Shown here: positions 1 through 8,407 of the stretch, piece after piece
Layout of the letters: every line of letters starts with the position of its first letter
How positions within the stretch are numbered: the first letter of the stretch is position 1
Assembly (NCBI GenBank): GCA_963851245.1
Contig: CAWKOH010000002.1
Coordinates: 620,001-684,000, forward strand
Source of the DNA: CAWKOH01 sp963851245
Lineage (GTDB): Bacteria > Actinomycetota > Acidimicrobiia > Acidimicrobiales > Palsa-688
Direction of reading: 5' to 3'
Length of the DNA stretch: 64,000 nt
Notes under the pieces: generated by a model
What the model was told of the DNA's origin: nothing
The model's input: the letters and a program-made list of their open reading frames with translations, nothing else
Databases searched by the model: none
Translations under genes and position numbers: made by a program

Positions 1-195
1 CGGGCCGAGGTCATCAAGACCTTCAGGGCCGCGCTGGCCCGCGACAAGACCAGAACCCAGGTGTTCGACATCTCCGAGCTGGGATTGGTCGAGATGACCC
101 GCAAGCGCATATCGGAGGGCCTGGTCGAGTCGTTCTCCGAAACCTGCCCGACCTGCGGGGGCCGGGGCATCATCTTCGACGAATCTCTGCTCTGA
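1..195 (+). CDS. Ribonuclease E/G, C-terminal end (partial)
   Basis: The window opens inside a reading frame whose last 64 residues match the end of the RNase E/G catalytic region. It has the GLVEMTRKR segment followed by a CPTCGGRG metal-binding motif, which in this family carries the Zn-link cysteines that hold the catalytic dimer together. The enzyme is a single-strand endoribonuclease for mRNA turnover and rRNA/tRNA maturation. The start lies outside the window. It sits 51 nt upstream of rplU, an arrangement common in Actinobacteria. rne and rng cannot be told apart from this fragment. Confidence 0.88.
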   Translation, partial: RAEVIKTFRAALARDKTRTQVFDISELGLVEMTRKRISEGLVESFSETCPTCGGRGIIFDESLL

Positions 196-231
196 GCAGG
201 GACTCGACTAGGAGAGCTCCGCCTACACCGG

Positions 232-237
232 TATACT
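232..237 (+). promoter_or_regulatory. Candidate -10 box of rplU, leaderless transcript
   Basis: TATACT lies 9 nt before the GTG start of rplU, so transcription would begin at or within a few bases of the start codon. No Shine-Dalgarno sequence lies at a usable distance; the nearest purine run, AGGAGAG, is about 30 nt upstream. The same TANNNT arrangement recurs at many genes in this window. Confidence 0.5.
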
Positions 238-246
238 TTCCCTCTT

Positions 247-561
247 GTGTATGCGGTGATCAGGACCGGTGGCAAGCAGGAACGCGTCGAAGAGGGCCAG
301 ACCCTCTCCGTCGAGCTGCTCGGAGCCGCCGACGGCGACGAGGTGACTTTCGACCCCATCTTGCTGGTCGACGGTGAGACCGTCGTGACCAACCGCGACG
401 AGCTGGCGAGGGCTTTGGTGGCGGCGCGGGTGGTCGGCGAGGTCAAGGGGCCCAAGATCAAGGGTTTCACCTACAAGCCCAAGACCAGGGGGCGCCGGAG
501 CTGGGGCCACCGCCAGCGCTACACGACCATCGAGATCACCGGCATTACCCGGGAGGGCTGA
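247..561 (+). CDS. rplU: 50S ribosomal protein L21
   Basis: This 104-residue protein begins with MYAVIRTGGKQ, the signature start of L21, and ends with the basic KGFTYKPKTR...GHRQ segment that contacts 23S rRNA. L21 binds 23S rRNA domain I together with L20 in the large subunit. The GTG start at 247 is fixed by the family N-terminus. rpmA follows after only 3 nt, so the two are cotranscribed. The length is normal for the family. Confidence 0.97.
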   Translation: MYAVIRTGGKQERVEEGQTLSVELLGAADGDEVTFDPILLVDGETVVTNRDELARALVAARVVGEVKGPKIKGFTYKPKTRGRRSWGHRQRYTTIEITGITREG

Positions 562-564
562 GAG

Positions 565-819
565 ATGTCCAAGACCAAAGGTGGCGGGTCCACCCGCAAC
601 GGGCGCGATTCCGCCGCACAGCGCCTCGGCGTCAAGGTTTTCGACGGCACCGCGGTGACGGCGGGCTCCATTATCGTGCGCCAGCGGGGCACCCGCTTCC
701 ACCCCGGCGAAAACGTCGGGCGCGGTGGTGACGACACTCTGTTCGCGCTCACGGACGGCAAGGTGAAGTTCGGCAGCCGCAAGGGTCGGAAGCTGGTCGA
801 CGTCCTGACTGAGGCCTGA
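565..819 (+). CDS. rpmA: 50S ribosomal protein L27
   Basis: This 84-residue protein has the canonical L27 sequence: a mobile Gly/Ser-rich N-terminus (MSKTKGGGSTRNGRDS), then RLGVKVFDG and IIVRQRGTRFHPG. L27 reaches the peptidyl-transferase centre and stabilises tRNA. There is no Firmicutes-type cleaved N-terminal extension. It lies between rplU and obgE in the conserved rplU-rpmA-obgE order. Confidence 0.97.
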   Translation: MSKTKGGGSTRNGRDSAAQRLGVKVFDGTAVTAGSIIVRQRGTRFHPGENVGRGGDDTLFALTDGKVKFGSRKGRKLVDVLTEA

Positions 820-873
820 CCGGCTCCGGGAGCCGGCGTCCCGCCCGGCCGGGACCCAAGGATTGGGAACAGA

Positions 874-2134
874 GTGTCCGCCTTCGTCGACGAAGCCCAG
901 GTCCATGTCAAGGCGGGTGATGGCGGCGCCGGGGCGGTCTCCTTTCGCAGGGAAGCGCACGTGGCCAAGGGTGGCCCCGACGGCGGGGACGGCGGTCACG
1001 GTGGCGACGTCTGGCTGACGGCCGATCGCAACGTGGCATCCCTGTACGGCTTCCGGGATCATCCCCACCGCCGGGCCGGGAACGGGACACACGGCATGGG
1101 CAAGGCCCGCCATGGGCGGGCCGGAGGAGACCTCGACGTGCTCGTCCCCGAAGGCACGGTCGTGCGCGATTCGACGGGCCACGTCGTGGCCGACCTCACC
1201 ACCGAGGGGGAGCGATGGTTGGCGGCGCGCGGGCGGCCAGGGCGGCCGCGGCAACGCCCGCTTCCTCTCGAACCGGCGGCGTGCCCCCGCCTTTGCCGAG
1301 CAGGCCGAACTGGGTGAGGAGCGATGGCTCGACCTCGAGTTGAGGTTGATGGCTGACGTGGCCCTGGTGGGTTTCCCGAACTCGGGCAAGAGCACCCTGA
1401 TTTCGAGGGTGTCGGCGGCCAAGCCGAAGATCGCGGACTACCCGTTCACGACCCTCGAGCCGCACCTGGGGGTGGTCCGTTTCGACGAGCACGAATTCGT
1501 CCTGGCTGACATCCCGGGACTGATCGAGGGGGCCAGCGAAGGAAAGGGCCTGGGCCACCGCTTCCTGAGGCACATCGAACGGGCGCGTGCCCTGGTGGTA
1601 TTGGTGGATCTGGCTCCCATGGACGGGCGGTCCCCCGAGGCTCAAGAGGGGATCCTGCTCGACGAGCTGCGGCGCTACCAGCCCGAGCTGACGGCCCGGC
1701 CTCGCGTGGTCGTCGGTTCGAAGGCCGACGTCGCCGACCCGGCCCTGGAGTGGACGGGCGCCCGGGTCTCGGCCGTGACGGGCGACGGGCTGCGCCCCCT
1801 CCTCGGCGACGATGGCCGGACTGGTCGAGCAGGCGCGGGCGGAGCGGCCCCGTCCGCCCCGGTTCGTGGTGCACCGGCCCGAGCCCGCCGGCGTGGCTGT
1901 CGAGCGCGATACCGACGGGTCGTGGGTCGTGCGGGGCCGGAGCGCGGCGCGGGCCGTGGCCCTGTCCGACCTCACTATCCCCGAGGCGCTGGACTACGCC
2001 CAGGGTCGGTTACGCGGCCTCGGCGTCGACCGGGCGCTGGCCCGGGCCGGGGCGCGGTCCGGCGACCGGGTCCGCATAGGCGCCTTCGAATTCGAGTACG
2101 AACCCGACGAGGGGCCGGGGGTCGGGGACGGTGA
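874..2134 (+). CDS. obgE: GTPase ObgE/CgtA, reading frame broken twice
   Basis: ObgE is an essential GTPase of 50S assembly and the stringent response. All three family domains are visible but in different frames. The Gly-rich Obg fold (GTG 874 to about 1230) has AGDGGAGAVSFRRE. The G domain (about 1230-1805) has GFPNSGKST, the switch DIPG and a GSKAD guanine-specificity motif. The C-terminal OCT domain (about 1812-2110) ends in GAFEFEYE. Each break is repaired by removing one base, near 1229-1231 in a GGG run and near 1800-1808. The expected stop TGA at 2132-2134 overlaps the proB GTG as GTGA, although the OCT frame as written does not use it, so a third error near the poly-G stretch 2111-2128 is possible. 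A real knockout is unlikely for an essential gene. Confidence 0.88.
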
Positions 2135-3235
2135 CCAGCGGTCAACTCGTCGTGGTGAAGATCGGGTCCTCCTCACTGACCGACAGTGGGGGCGTGATCG
2201 TCCCCCAAGCGATCGCCAAGCTGTGCGCCGAGGTGGCCGCGGTACGGCGGGGAGGGGACCGGGTGGTCGTTGTCTCCAGCGGCGCCATCGCCGCCGGCCT
2301 CCCCTTCCTGGGCCTGGGAGAGGCTCGCCCCACTGACCCGGCTATCCTGCAGGCCGTTTCCGCAGTAGGCCAGGCCCACCTCGTCGGGCACTACAACCGG
2401 GAGCTGGCCTCGCACGGCCTGGTGGGGGGCCAGGTCCTGCTGGCGCCGCTCGACTTCGTGAACCGCCGCCAGTACCTCCACGCTCGTCACACTTTGAACG
2501 TGCTCCTCGATCTCGGCGTGGTTCCGGTCATCAACGAGAACGATGCGATCGCCGACGACGAGATCCGCTTCGGCGACAACGACCGGCTGGCGGCCCTGGT
2601 GTCGCATCTCTTGAACGCGGACCTGTTGCTGCTGTTGACCGACACTCCGGGCCTCTTGACGGGCGATCCGAGGGTGGACCAGGCCGCCTCACTGATCGAA
2701 GAGATCGAGGCCGTCGACCACGAGCTCGAAGCCGTCGCCGGCGGGGCAGGGAGCGCGAGGGGTAGCGGGGGCATGGCCTCGAAGCTGGCGGCGGCCAAGA
2801 TCGCGGCGTGGTCCGGCGTGCGGGCCGTGATCGCCTCGGCGGCCCGGCCCGGCGTGCTGGCCGACGCCCTGGCCGGCAACCCCGGCGTCGGCACCGTGCT
2901 GGTGCCCCGAGAGGTGCGCCTGCCGGCACGCAAGCTGTGGATCGCCTTCGCGGTCGGATCGTCGGGAACCATCACGGTGGACGAGGGGGCCCGGGCCGCG
3001 CTGACGGGGCGGGGGGTATCCCTCCTCCCCGCCGGTGTAATTGGTGTGACCGGCACGTTCGAGCCCGAGGACGCGGTGGAGCTGACCGGCCCGGACGGCC
3101 GGGTGTTCGCCAAGGGATTCGACGCGCCACTCGTCCGTCCAGGTCAAGACGCTGGCTGGTCGGCGGACGGCAGACCTCCCCGAGCACGTGGTTCATGAGG
3201 TGGTCCACCGCGACGACATGGTTCTTTTGCCATGA
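2131..3235 (+). CDS. proB: Glutamate 5-kinase, frameshift near the 3' end
   Basis: ProB phosphorylates glutamate to gamma-glutamyl phosphate, the first step of proline synthesis. The amino-acid-kinase fold begins VVVKIGSSSLTDSGG and contains NENDAI, FGDNDRLAALV and GGMASKLAAAKIA. A C-terminal PUA domain follows. The GTG start overlaps the obgE stop. Near 3118 one extra base (ATT in place of AT) throws the frame. Removing it restores STRHSSVQVKTLAGRRT and an end at TGA 3233-3235. That stop overlaps the next start as ATGA. proA lies 6 kb downstream, so the pathway is complete. Confidence 0.92.
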
Positions 3236-4089
3236 CTTCCGGCGCGTCGCGTCGCATCTTCTGGCGCTGGCTGGCCGGCGTCGCCGTCCTTTTCGGAGCC
3301 GTCGCTCTGCTTGGAGGCTGCGGGGTGATCAGCGCCATGCTCGACACCCAGCAGGGCCTCAAGAACGCCGGATACCAGTCGGTGCACGTAGGCTTCCACG
3401 ACAACGGCGGGGCCGACGACGTCGACGTGACCGTGACGGTGGCGGCCGAGCCGACCCAGAACGACGCCGTCAACGTGGCATCGGTGGTATGGGCGAAGCT
3501 GCACGAGCGTTTCGACAATCTCGATGTCACCGTGCACGGCAATGGCACCTCGGTCTCACGCCGCTTCACGTTCAACGAGATGCAGCAGACGTTCGGGACG
3601 AGGAACTCCAGTTACAACAGCACCACGGTCGGCGACAGCGTCAAACAGCTCGGCTTCGTGGCGCTGGGCGGGTTGGCGTTCCTGGGCGCGGTCATCACGG
3701 TGGTGATCGTGATCTCCACGCGGAAGCGCCGTCGCAAGCGGCAAGCGGCCTGGGCCGGGTGGCCGTCCTCGCCGGGTGATTACTGGACGCCAGGTGCGCC
3801 GGCGCCTGGTGCGCCCTGGCCCGGCGGACGCCCACCGGTCGCGACCGGCCCGGCCCCGGTTGTTGCGACCGGCCCGCCGCCGGTTGTTGCGACCGGCCCG
3901 GCCCCGGTTGTTGCGACCCGGCCCGCCGCCCCGCCCGGCCGACCTCTCTGGCCGCCGCCGCCCTACCCGCCGCGTCCGGTTGAGGCTGGTTCCGCGCAGG
4001 CGCCTCCGGCCGCGGGTCCCGTGCCCGCGCCACCGCCGGGTGGCCCCTCAGCTCAGGAGGATGGACCAGGCTCTCCCTCTCCTGACTAG
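3232..4089 (+). CDS. Membrane-anchored lipoprotein with proline-rich tail, unknown function
   Basis: I do not recognise this 285-residue protein. It begins with an arginine-containing signal sequence ending in a lipobox (LLGGCG, Cys about residue 30). A small alpha/beta-like extracytoplasmic domain follows, rich in DVDVTVTVAAEP and NLDVTVHG segments. Next come a transmembrane helix at about residues 141-162, a stop-transfer run (TRKRRRKRQ) and a long cytoplasmic Pro/Ala tail with three PVVATGP repeats. The ATG overlaps the proB stop, so it is probably translationally coupled to proB. A surface sensor or anchor is possible but unproven. Confidence 0.75.
   Translation: MTSGASRRIFWRWLAGVAVLFGAVALLGGCGVISAMLDTQQGLKNAGYQSVHVGFHDNGGADDVDVTVTVAAEPTQNDAVNVASVVWAKLHERFDNLDVTVHGNGTSVSRRFTFNEMQQTFGTRNSSYNSTTVGDSVKQLGFVALGGLAFLGAVITVVIVISTRKRRRKRQAAWAGWPSSPGDYWTPGAPAPGAPWPGGRPPVATGPAPVVATGPPPVVATGPAPVVATRPAAPPGRPLWPPPPYPPRPVEAGSAQAPPAAGPVPAPPPGGPSAQEDGPGSPSPD
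3841..3912 (+). repeat. Three 24-nt tandem repeats in the lipoprotein tail
   Basis: The unit starts GCGACCGGCCC and ends CCGGTTGTT, and occurs at 3841, 3865 and 3889 with one or two differences. It encodes ATGPAPVV/ATGPPPVV. Such repeats expand and contract by slippage, so tail length may vary between strains. Confidence 0.85.
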
Positions 4090-4155
4090 TCGGTCATCGC
4101 CGGGCTGCCCCGTCTGACAGGATTGACCCGAACACCAGCGAGAGGAGGTTGCGGA

Positions 4156-5178
4156 GTGCAACTCGGGATGGTGGGTCTGGGCCGGATGGGCGCCAACCTG
4201 GTGCGCCGCCTGATGCGTGACGGTCACGAGTGCGTGGTCTACGACGTGAGCGCCGGCGCGGTGAAGTCGCTCGAGTCCGAAGGTGCGACGGGGGCGTCCG
4301 GCCTCGAGGAGTTCGTCGCCAAACTGCAAGCGCCCCGGGCCGCCTGGGTTATGGTTCCCGCCGCCTACACCGGGGCGACGGTCGACCAGCTCGCGGCGGC
4401 TATGAGCGACGGCGACATCATCATCGACGGCGGGAACTCCTACTACCACGACGACATCCGCCGCGCCGCCGCCCTGAAGCCGAGAGGCATTCACTACGTG
4501 GACGTCGGTACCAGCGGCGGCATCTTCGGCCTCGAACGGGGGTACTGCCTCATGATCGGCGGGGAGCAGAGCGTCGTGGAGCATCTCGACCCGATCTTCA
4601 AGACCATCGCACCGGGACTTGACGCGGCGCCGCGGACTGAGGGCCGCAGTGGCGAACCGAGCACAGCGGAGCAGGGCTACTTCCATTGCGGGCCGAACGG
4701 CGCCGGCCACTTCGTCAAGATGGTTCACAACGGGATCGAATACGGAGTGATGGCCGCCTACGCCGAGGGCCTCAACATCCTGCACAAGGCCAACGTCGGC
4801 AAGACCCAGCCCGCCGAGGCGGACGCCGAAACCACGCCTCTGAGCAACCCGGAGTACTACCAGTACGACATCGATACCACCGAGGTAGCCGAACTGTGGC
4901 GGCGCGGCAGTGTCATCTCGTCGTGGCTGCTCGATCTCACTGCTCATGCCCTTCACGCCGACCCGAAGCTGGCCACTTTCGCGGGCCGGGTGTCGGACTC
5001 GGGAGAGGGCCGGTGGACGGCGATGGCGGCGATCGACGAGTCGGTGCCGGCGCATGTCCTGACGGCAGCCTTGTTCGAACGCTTCTCGTCACGGGGCGAG
5101 GCGGATTTCGCCGACAAGATCCTCTCGGCCATGCGCAAGGAGTTCGGTGGTCACGACGAGAAGGCGGCCGGGACCTAG
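4156..5178 (+). CDS. gnd: 6-phosphogluconate dehydrogenase (decarboxylating), short form
   Basis: The enzyme oxidises 6-phosphogluconate to ribulose 5-phosphate in the pentose phosphate pathway. The N-terminal Rossmann motif is MVGLGRMGANL. DGGNSYYHDD and VDVGTSGGIFGLERGYCLMIGG form the substrate site, and GHFVKMVHNGIEYGVM is the catalytic Lys-containing helix. I chose GTG 4156 because AGAGGAGG lies 7 nt upstream and the NAD(P) motif starts at once; the upstream TTG at 4123 would add eleven residues unlike the family. At 340 residues it is the shorter type common in Actinobacteria, without the long C-terminal extension. It converges on vapC with a 4-nt overlap. Confidence 0.93.
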   Translation: MQLGMVGLGRMGANLVRRLMRDGHECVVYDVSAGAVKSLESEGATGASGLEEFVAKLQAPRAAWVMVPAAYTGATVDQLAAAMSDGDIIIDGGNSYYHDDIRRAAALKPRGIHYVDVGTSGGIFGLERGYCLMIGGEQSVVEHLDPIFKTIAPGLDAAPRTEGRSGEPSTAEQGYFHCGPNGAGHFVKMVHNGIEYGVMAAYAEGLNILHKANVGKTQPAEADAETTPLSNPEYYQYDIDTTEVAELWRRGSVISSWLLDLTAHALHADPKLATFAGRVSDSGEGRWTAMAAIDESVPAHVLTAALFERFSSRGEADFADKILSAMRKEFGGHDEKAAGT

Positions 5179-5523
5179 CGCGGCACAACGGTGACGCTGC
5201 AGTGGATCCGCGGTGTCTTTGAAATGCGGGCGTCTGCGGTGAGCAGATCGCAGCCGAGCGCCTCGGCCCGCGCGACGTAGGTGGCGGCGGACGCGGACAG
5301 GTTCTCCCGCAGTTCCCACACGCGGCCGGCCAGGGTGTACACCGGGTAGGGGCTCATCCCCAGGCGACTCAGAGCGTCGAGAGCGTTCCAGCCCTCGGAG
5401 CCCGCGTGCGACCTCCGAGTCGACGAGGTGGGAGGCGTGCAGCCGGTCGCGGCTGATGGCCGCCCGTGCCGGCCCGTCGTTCAGAAGCGATGTAAGGGCG
5501 GCCGACGCATCAACGACGATCAC
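5175..5523 (-). CDS. VapC-like PIN-domain toxin, one frameshift
   Basis: PIN-domain ribonuclease toxins cleave tRNA or rRNA when freed from the antitoxin. The N-terminus MIVVDASAAL carries the first catalytic Asp. DSEVARGLR supplies the acidic Glu, and GCDLLTADARI supplies the later Asp. The frame breaks near 5383. One extra base in a CCC run there separates the N-terminal part from WNALDALSRLGMSPYPVY, which continues to the stop at 5175. The GTG start overlaps the antitoxin stop as GTGA, the usual coupling in vapBC operons. Confidence 0.75.
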
Positions 5524-5749
5524 CGGTCGGCGCGACCGGCGTCGAGGACGGCCAGCGGTTCGGCCCCGTCCACGCCGACATCCGGCAGGGCACCGAGCAC
5601 AGCCGGGTTGTCGGCCCGTCGCGACACCTCGCCCAGTTCCCGGATAGCCAGTGCTGCCACGGACATGTCTTCGCGGGCGGCCAGGCGTTCCAACCTCGCA
5701 ACCACCTCATCCGGGACCGTTCCGCAGATACGACGTTCTCGCGTTGCAT
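5520..5749 (-). CDS. FitA/VapB-like antitoxin, start uncertain
   Basis: GTVPDEVVARLERLAARED followed by MSVAALAIRELGEV has the strand-helix-helix pattern of ribbon-helix-helix antitoxins. The C-terminus would wrap the VapC partner. The clean frame begins only at a GTG at 5705. An ATG at 5749 lies one base out of frame, so the true start probably needs an indel correction. Such antitoxins repress their own operon as part of the toxin-antitoxin complex. Confidence 0.65.
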
Positions 5750-5925
5750 AACGTCAGCAGTTCTGTCGCATCGTGCGAAGTAACGCGGACGTGACATACC
5801 GGCGGAAACTGATGATGGAGGTATGGGCGGATGCCGCCGGAGCGCGCACCGGAAGAACGGCGGTCCAAAAGGATCGATCATTACGCTCATATACAGCCGC
5901 CACCCGGCGCTAATTCGGGGCTGTA

Positions 5926-6343
5926 GTGACTTCTCGGTCTCGCTCTGATCCTGGCCGTGGTGTCCACCTCGCACACTCAGATCGACCGGCAGGAGAGATA
6001 GCCACCCCGGCCAATGCCGTCGCCGCCGGCCACCCTTCTCAGGCGTATGTCACCGTCGCCGCGGGTGATTGCATCGCCTTGTCCTATTACGCCCTGCCTT
6101 TCGTGCTGCTGGTATTGGTGCTCGAGATCCGTCGAGCCAGGCTTCCCATTTCTCTCCGTCGTGACGGCCTTCGCCCTGGCTGTGTGGTACGGCAGCGACC
6201 GGCACAGCTACCACGTGGACCATTGGGAGGGAGCCATCATCTTCACGGCTGCGGTGGCTTCGGTGGTGGCCGGCGTCCTCGTTCCTTGGCCCAACCGGCT
6301 CCGCGTCGGCACCCCGGCCGACGCCATACCTTCGCATTTATGA
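5926..6343 (+). pseudogene. Small membrane protein ORF broken by frameshifts, unknown function
   Basis: Three short frames together read as one small polytopic protein. LLGLALILAVVSTSHTQIDR (5930-5998) is followed by YYALPFVLLVLVLEIRR (about 6090-6140) and then SVVTAFALAVWYG...IIFTAAVASVVAGVLVPWP (about 6155-6300). Each holds a likely membrane helix. A GTG start at 5926 is plausible. I do not recognise a family. Two of the shifts fit one extra base and one fits a missing base, so either sequencing error or decay is possible. Confidence 0.4.
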
Positions 6344-6360
6344 GAAGGAGCGCCGACTTC

Positions 6361-6954
6361 TCACTGACCCGTCCCCGCGGGCTCGCCCCCTGCAGGCCAA
6401 TCAGGCCCCAACACCCCGTCTACCGAAAGGCGAACGCCGTCGAGCGCCTCGATCTCGAGCGTACCTCCGCGCTGCACGGCTCGGACCCGGCTGTAACCGT
6501 CCGGACCCGGTGAGTCCATCACCAGCACCTCGTCGCCGGTCAGGTCCACGATCCAGATTTGGCGGACACCCGACCGGGAGTACAAGAGACTCTTTCGATC
6601 GCGGTCGAATGCCAGTGTGGTGTCGGCCACCTCGATCAGCAGCAGGATCTCGCTGGGAACGGCGTGGGACCGCGAGTAGCCGTCCGGCCTGGGCGCAAGC
6701 AGCGCGATGTCGGGCTGCGGCTCTGAGTACTCGTCCAACACGACCGGGTTCTGCGGAAATAACAGCGCCCCGGGGCCGACAGCCTGCATCAAAAGGTAGG
6801 TGAGTCGGGCCACGCAGCTGGCGTGGGGACTGCCGATGGGCGACATCTCGATGACCTCTCCGTCGAGGAGCTCCATACGGGCGCTTTCGCCGAAGAGCCC
6901 GGCGTCTCCCATGCGGTGCCACTCATCCACCGTGAAGGCGTGCCGGACAGCCAT
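6361..6954 (-). CDS. Uma2-family (DUF820) nuclease-like protein, copy A
   Basis: This 197-residue protein has the Uma2 pattern of the PD-(D/E)XK nuclease superfamily: ELLDGEVIEMSPIGSPHA, EPQPDIALLAP, EILLLIEVADTTLAFD and a core ending RQIWIVDL. The acidic residues of PDIALL and the Glu of LIEVADT are the likely metal ligands. The cellular role of the family is not established. TAACCT stands 6 nt before the ATG, a likely leaderless promoter. It is closely related to the copy at 11314-11871; both open with MAVRHAFTVDEWH. Confidence 0.85.
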   Translation of the reverse strand: MAVRHAFTVDEWHRMGDAGLFGESARMELLDGEVIEMSPIGSPHASCVARLTYLLMQAVGPGALLFPQNPVVLDEYSEPQPDIALLAPRPDGYSRSHAVPSEILLLIEVADTTLAFDRDRKSLLYSRSGVRQIWIVDLTGDEVLVMDSPGPDGYSRVRAVQRGGTLEIEALDGVRLSVDGVLGPDWPAGGEPAGTGQ

Positions 6955-7043
6955 GGCAAAAGGTTACCGGTGGGCCGTGACACCGGCCGCTGGCCCACCG
7001 GCCGTATCCCCTTGCGTTTCACCAGCTTCGGTGACCTGGCCAC

Positions 7044-7523
7044 GCCTACGCCGGGTGCTGTCGGGGCACGAGCACAACTATGAGCGGTCGTTCGCGGTGC
7101 GGGGCTACGACCCGGGCGCGCCCGGCACGGTCGCAGTGCCGAACGGTCAAGCCCCCGACGGGAACGCCGGTGTCCACCCGCCGGCCCGACCGTCTCCGGC
7201 GCTCAAACGACGTTCGACGGGATGACGGCCTTCGATATCTCGGGGGGGACCGTTTTTCGGGTGCTGGGCGGCGATGCCACCTGGTCGGCGCAGCGCGATC
7301 CCACCGACGCCTACGGGATCGGTGTGTTCGACGTGGACCCGGGGCTCGAACCGGTGACACCGTCATCACCATGATGTACTTCCACGCTTCCCAGGCCGGG
7401 GGCAACCCGCCGGCCAACAAGGGATACGTCGGATCAACCAGCTACAGCGAGTTCGAGCCGATTGTCGTCGGCCCGCGCCTGCAAAGCCGCCACCGGGAGT
7501 TGCTCGCGGTTGGCGCAACCTGA
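7044..7523 (+). pseudogene. Metallophosphoesterase remnant (purple-acid-phosphatase-like C-terminus)
   Basis: The readable start is VLSGHEHNYERSF, the last metal-binding motif (GHxHxYER) of calcineurin-like or purple acid phosphatases. It continues through VSGAQTTFDG and GGTVFRVLGGDATW to TGDTVITMMYFHAS and YSEFEPIVVG. The catalytic N-terminal domain is missing; sequence upstream of about 7044 is unrelated. The rest is split over at least three frames. This is a dead fragment left by a deletion, not a working gene. Confidence 0.6.
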
Positions 7524-7534
7524 GACGGGTCGGC

Positions 7535-8398
7535 TCAGGCTTCTTCCTGCGGTCGAGCCTGAACCGGCTGGCCTTCGGCCGATTGGGCGGTCGGAATCGG
7601 CTCGCCGTCAGTGGCCGAACCGGCTCCAAGTTCCTGCGTGGCGGACGCCGTACCCAACTCTCCTGCTGTAGACGGCAGCCCCAGCTCGACCCGCATGGAG
7701 TCCAGTCGAGTCTTGGCCTCCGACCCCATGGCGGCCTGCTGCACTTCCAGCATGCGCGACTCCATGGTCTGACCGCCGAGCTCCGAGGTGCCGATGGCCC
7801 GGGCGTAGCGGGCCTCGATCTTGGCCCGCACCTGTTCCAGCGACGGGGCGGTGCTGTCGACGGTCTGGTTCAGGCTGCTCATGGCCCGGTTCAGCTGCTC
7901 CTGCATCTTGGCCTGGTCAAGCTGAGAAAGGAGCTTCTGGCGCTCGGCCAGCTTCTGTTGCAGGGCCAGCGAGTTCTGCTGCACTGCGGCTCGGGCTTGG
8001 TCGGCGGCCTGAGCCGACTGGAGGCTTAGAGTCTTGAGGTCGTTAACCTGGTTCTCCGTTGCGATCAGGCGGTTGGCGAAGGCCTCAGCCGTCTGGTTGT
8101 ACTCGCGCGCCCGATCCATGTCGCCCTTGCTCGAGGCCTCCTGGGCCATCATGAGGGCCTGCCGGGTGGACCGGTTGACCTTCTCCAATTCCTCCATGGC
8201 CCGGTTGAGCTGCAGCTCGTGCTGCTTCTGGTTGGCCACCACATTTGCCGCTTGCTCGACTAGCCGGCGGTGCTGATCCTGGGCATCGGCTATGGCCTGC
8301 TCGAGCTGGATCTTCGGGTCGGCGCTCTCCTCGAAACGGCTGTCGGTCTTGGCGGTGAAGTAACGCCACCGCTTCTTAATGACATCGATCATGCCCAT
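7535..8398 (-). CDS. pspA: PspA/IM30-family membrane-stress protein
   Basis: PspA forms ESCRT-III-like rods on the inner leaflet and protects damaged membranes. The 287-residue protein starts with the amphipathic helix MGMIDVIKKRWRYFTAK. Long coiled coils follow (DPKIQLEQAIADAQDQHRRL through about residue 215), and then a Gln/Pro/Glu-rich tail. TAGCAT lies 6 nt before the ATG. The gene is 9 nt downstream of a membrane protein on the same strand, probably its partner. Confidence 0.88.
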   Translation of the reverse strand: MGMIDVIKKRWRYFTAKTDSRFEESADPKIQLEQAIADAQDQHRRLVEQAANVVANQKQHELQLNRAMEELEKVNRSTRQALMMAQEASSKGDMDRAREYNQTAEAFANRLIATENQVNDLKTLSLQSAQAADQARAAVQQNSLALQQKLAERQKLLSQLDQAKMQEQLNRAMSSLNQTVDSTAPSLEQVRAKIEARYARAIGTSELGGQTMESRMLEVQQAAMGSEAKTRLDSMRVELGLPSTAGELGTASATQELGAGSATDGEPIPTAQSAEGQPVQARPQEEA

Positions 8399-8407
8399 GG
8401 GGCCATG

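Noticed and set aside
247..1422. Long open frame on the - strand across rplU, rpmA and obgE
   Set aside because: GC-rich codon bias produces long antisense frames. The + strand genes are unmistakable.
874..2134. Programmed frameshifting in obgE
   Set aside because: There are two shifts at unrelated sites with no slippery heptamer or dedicated structure, and the same one-base insertion pattern appears in many unrelated genes.
3841..3912. Regulatory iterons
   Set aside because: The 24-nt units lie in frame in a Pro-rich coding tail and keep an exact codon period.
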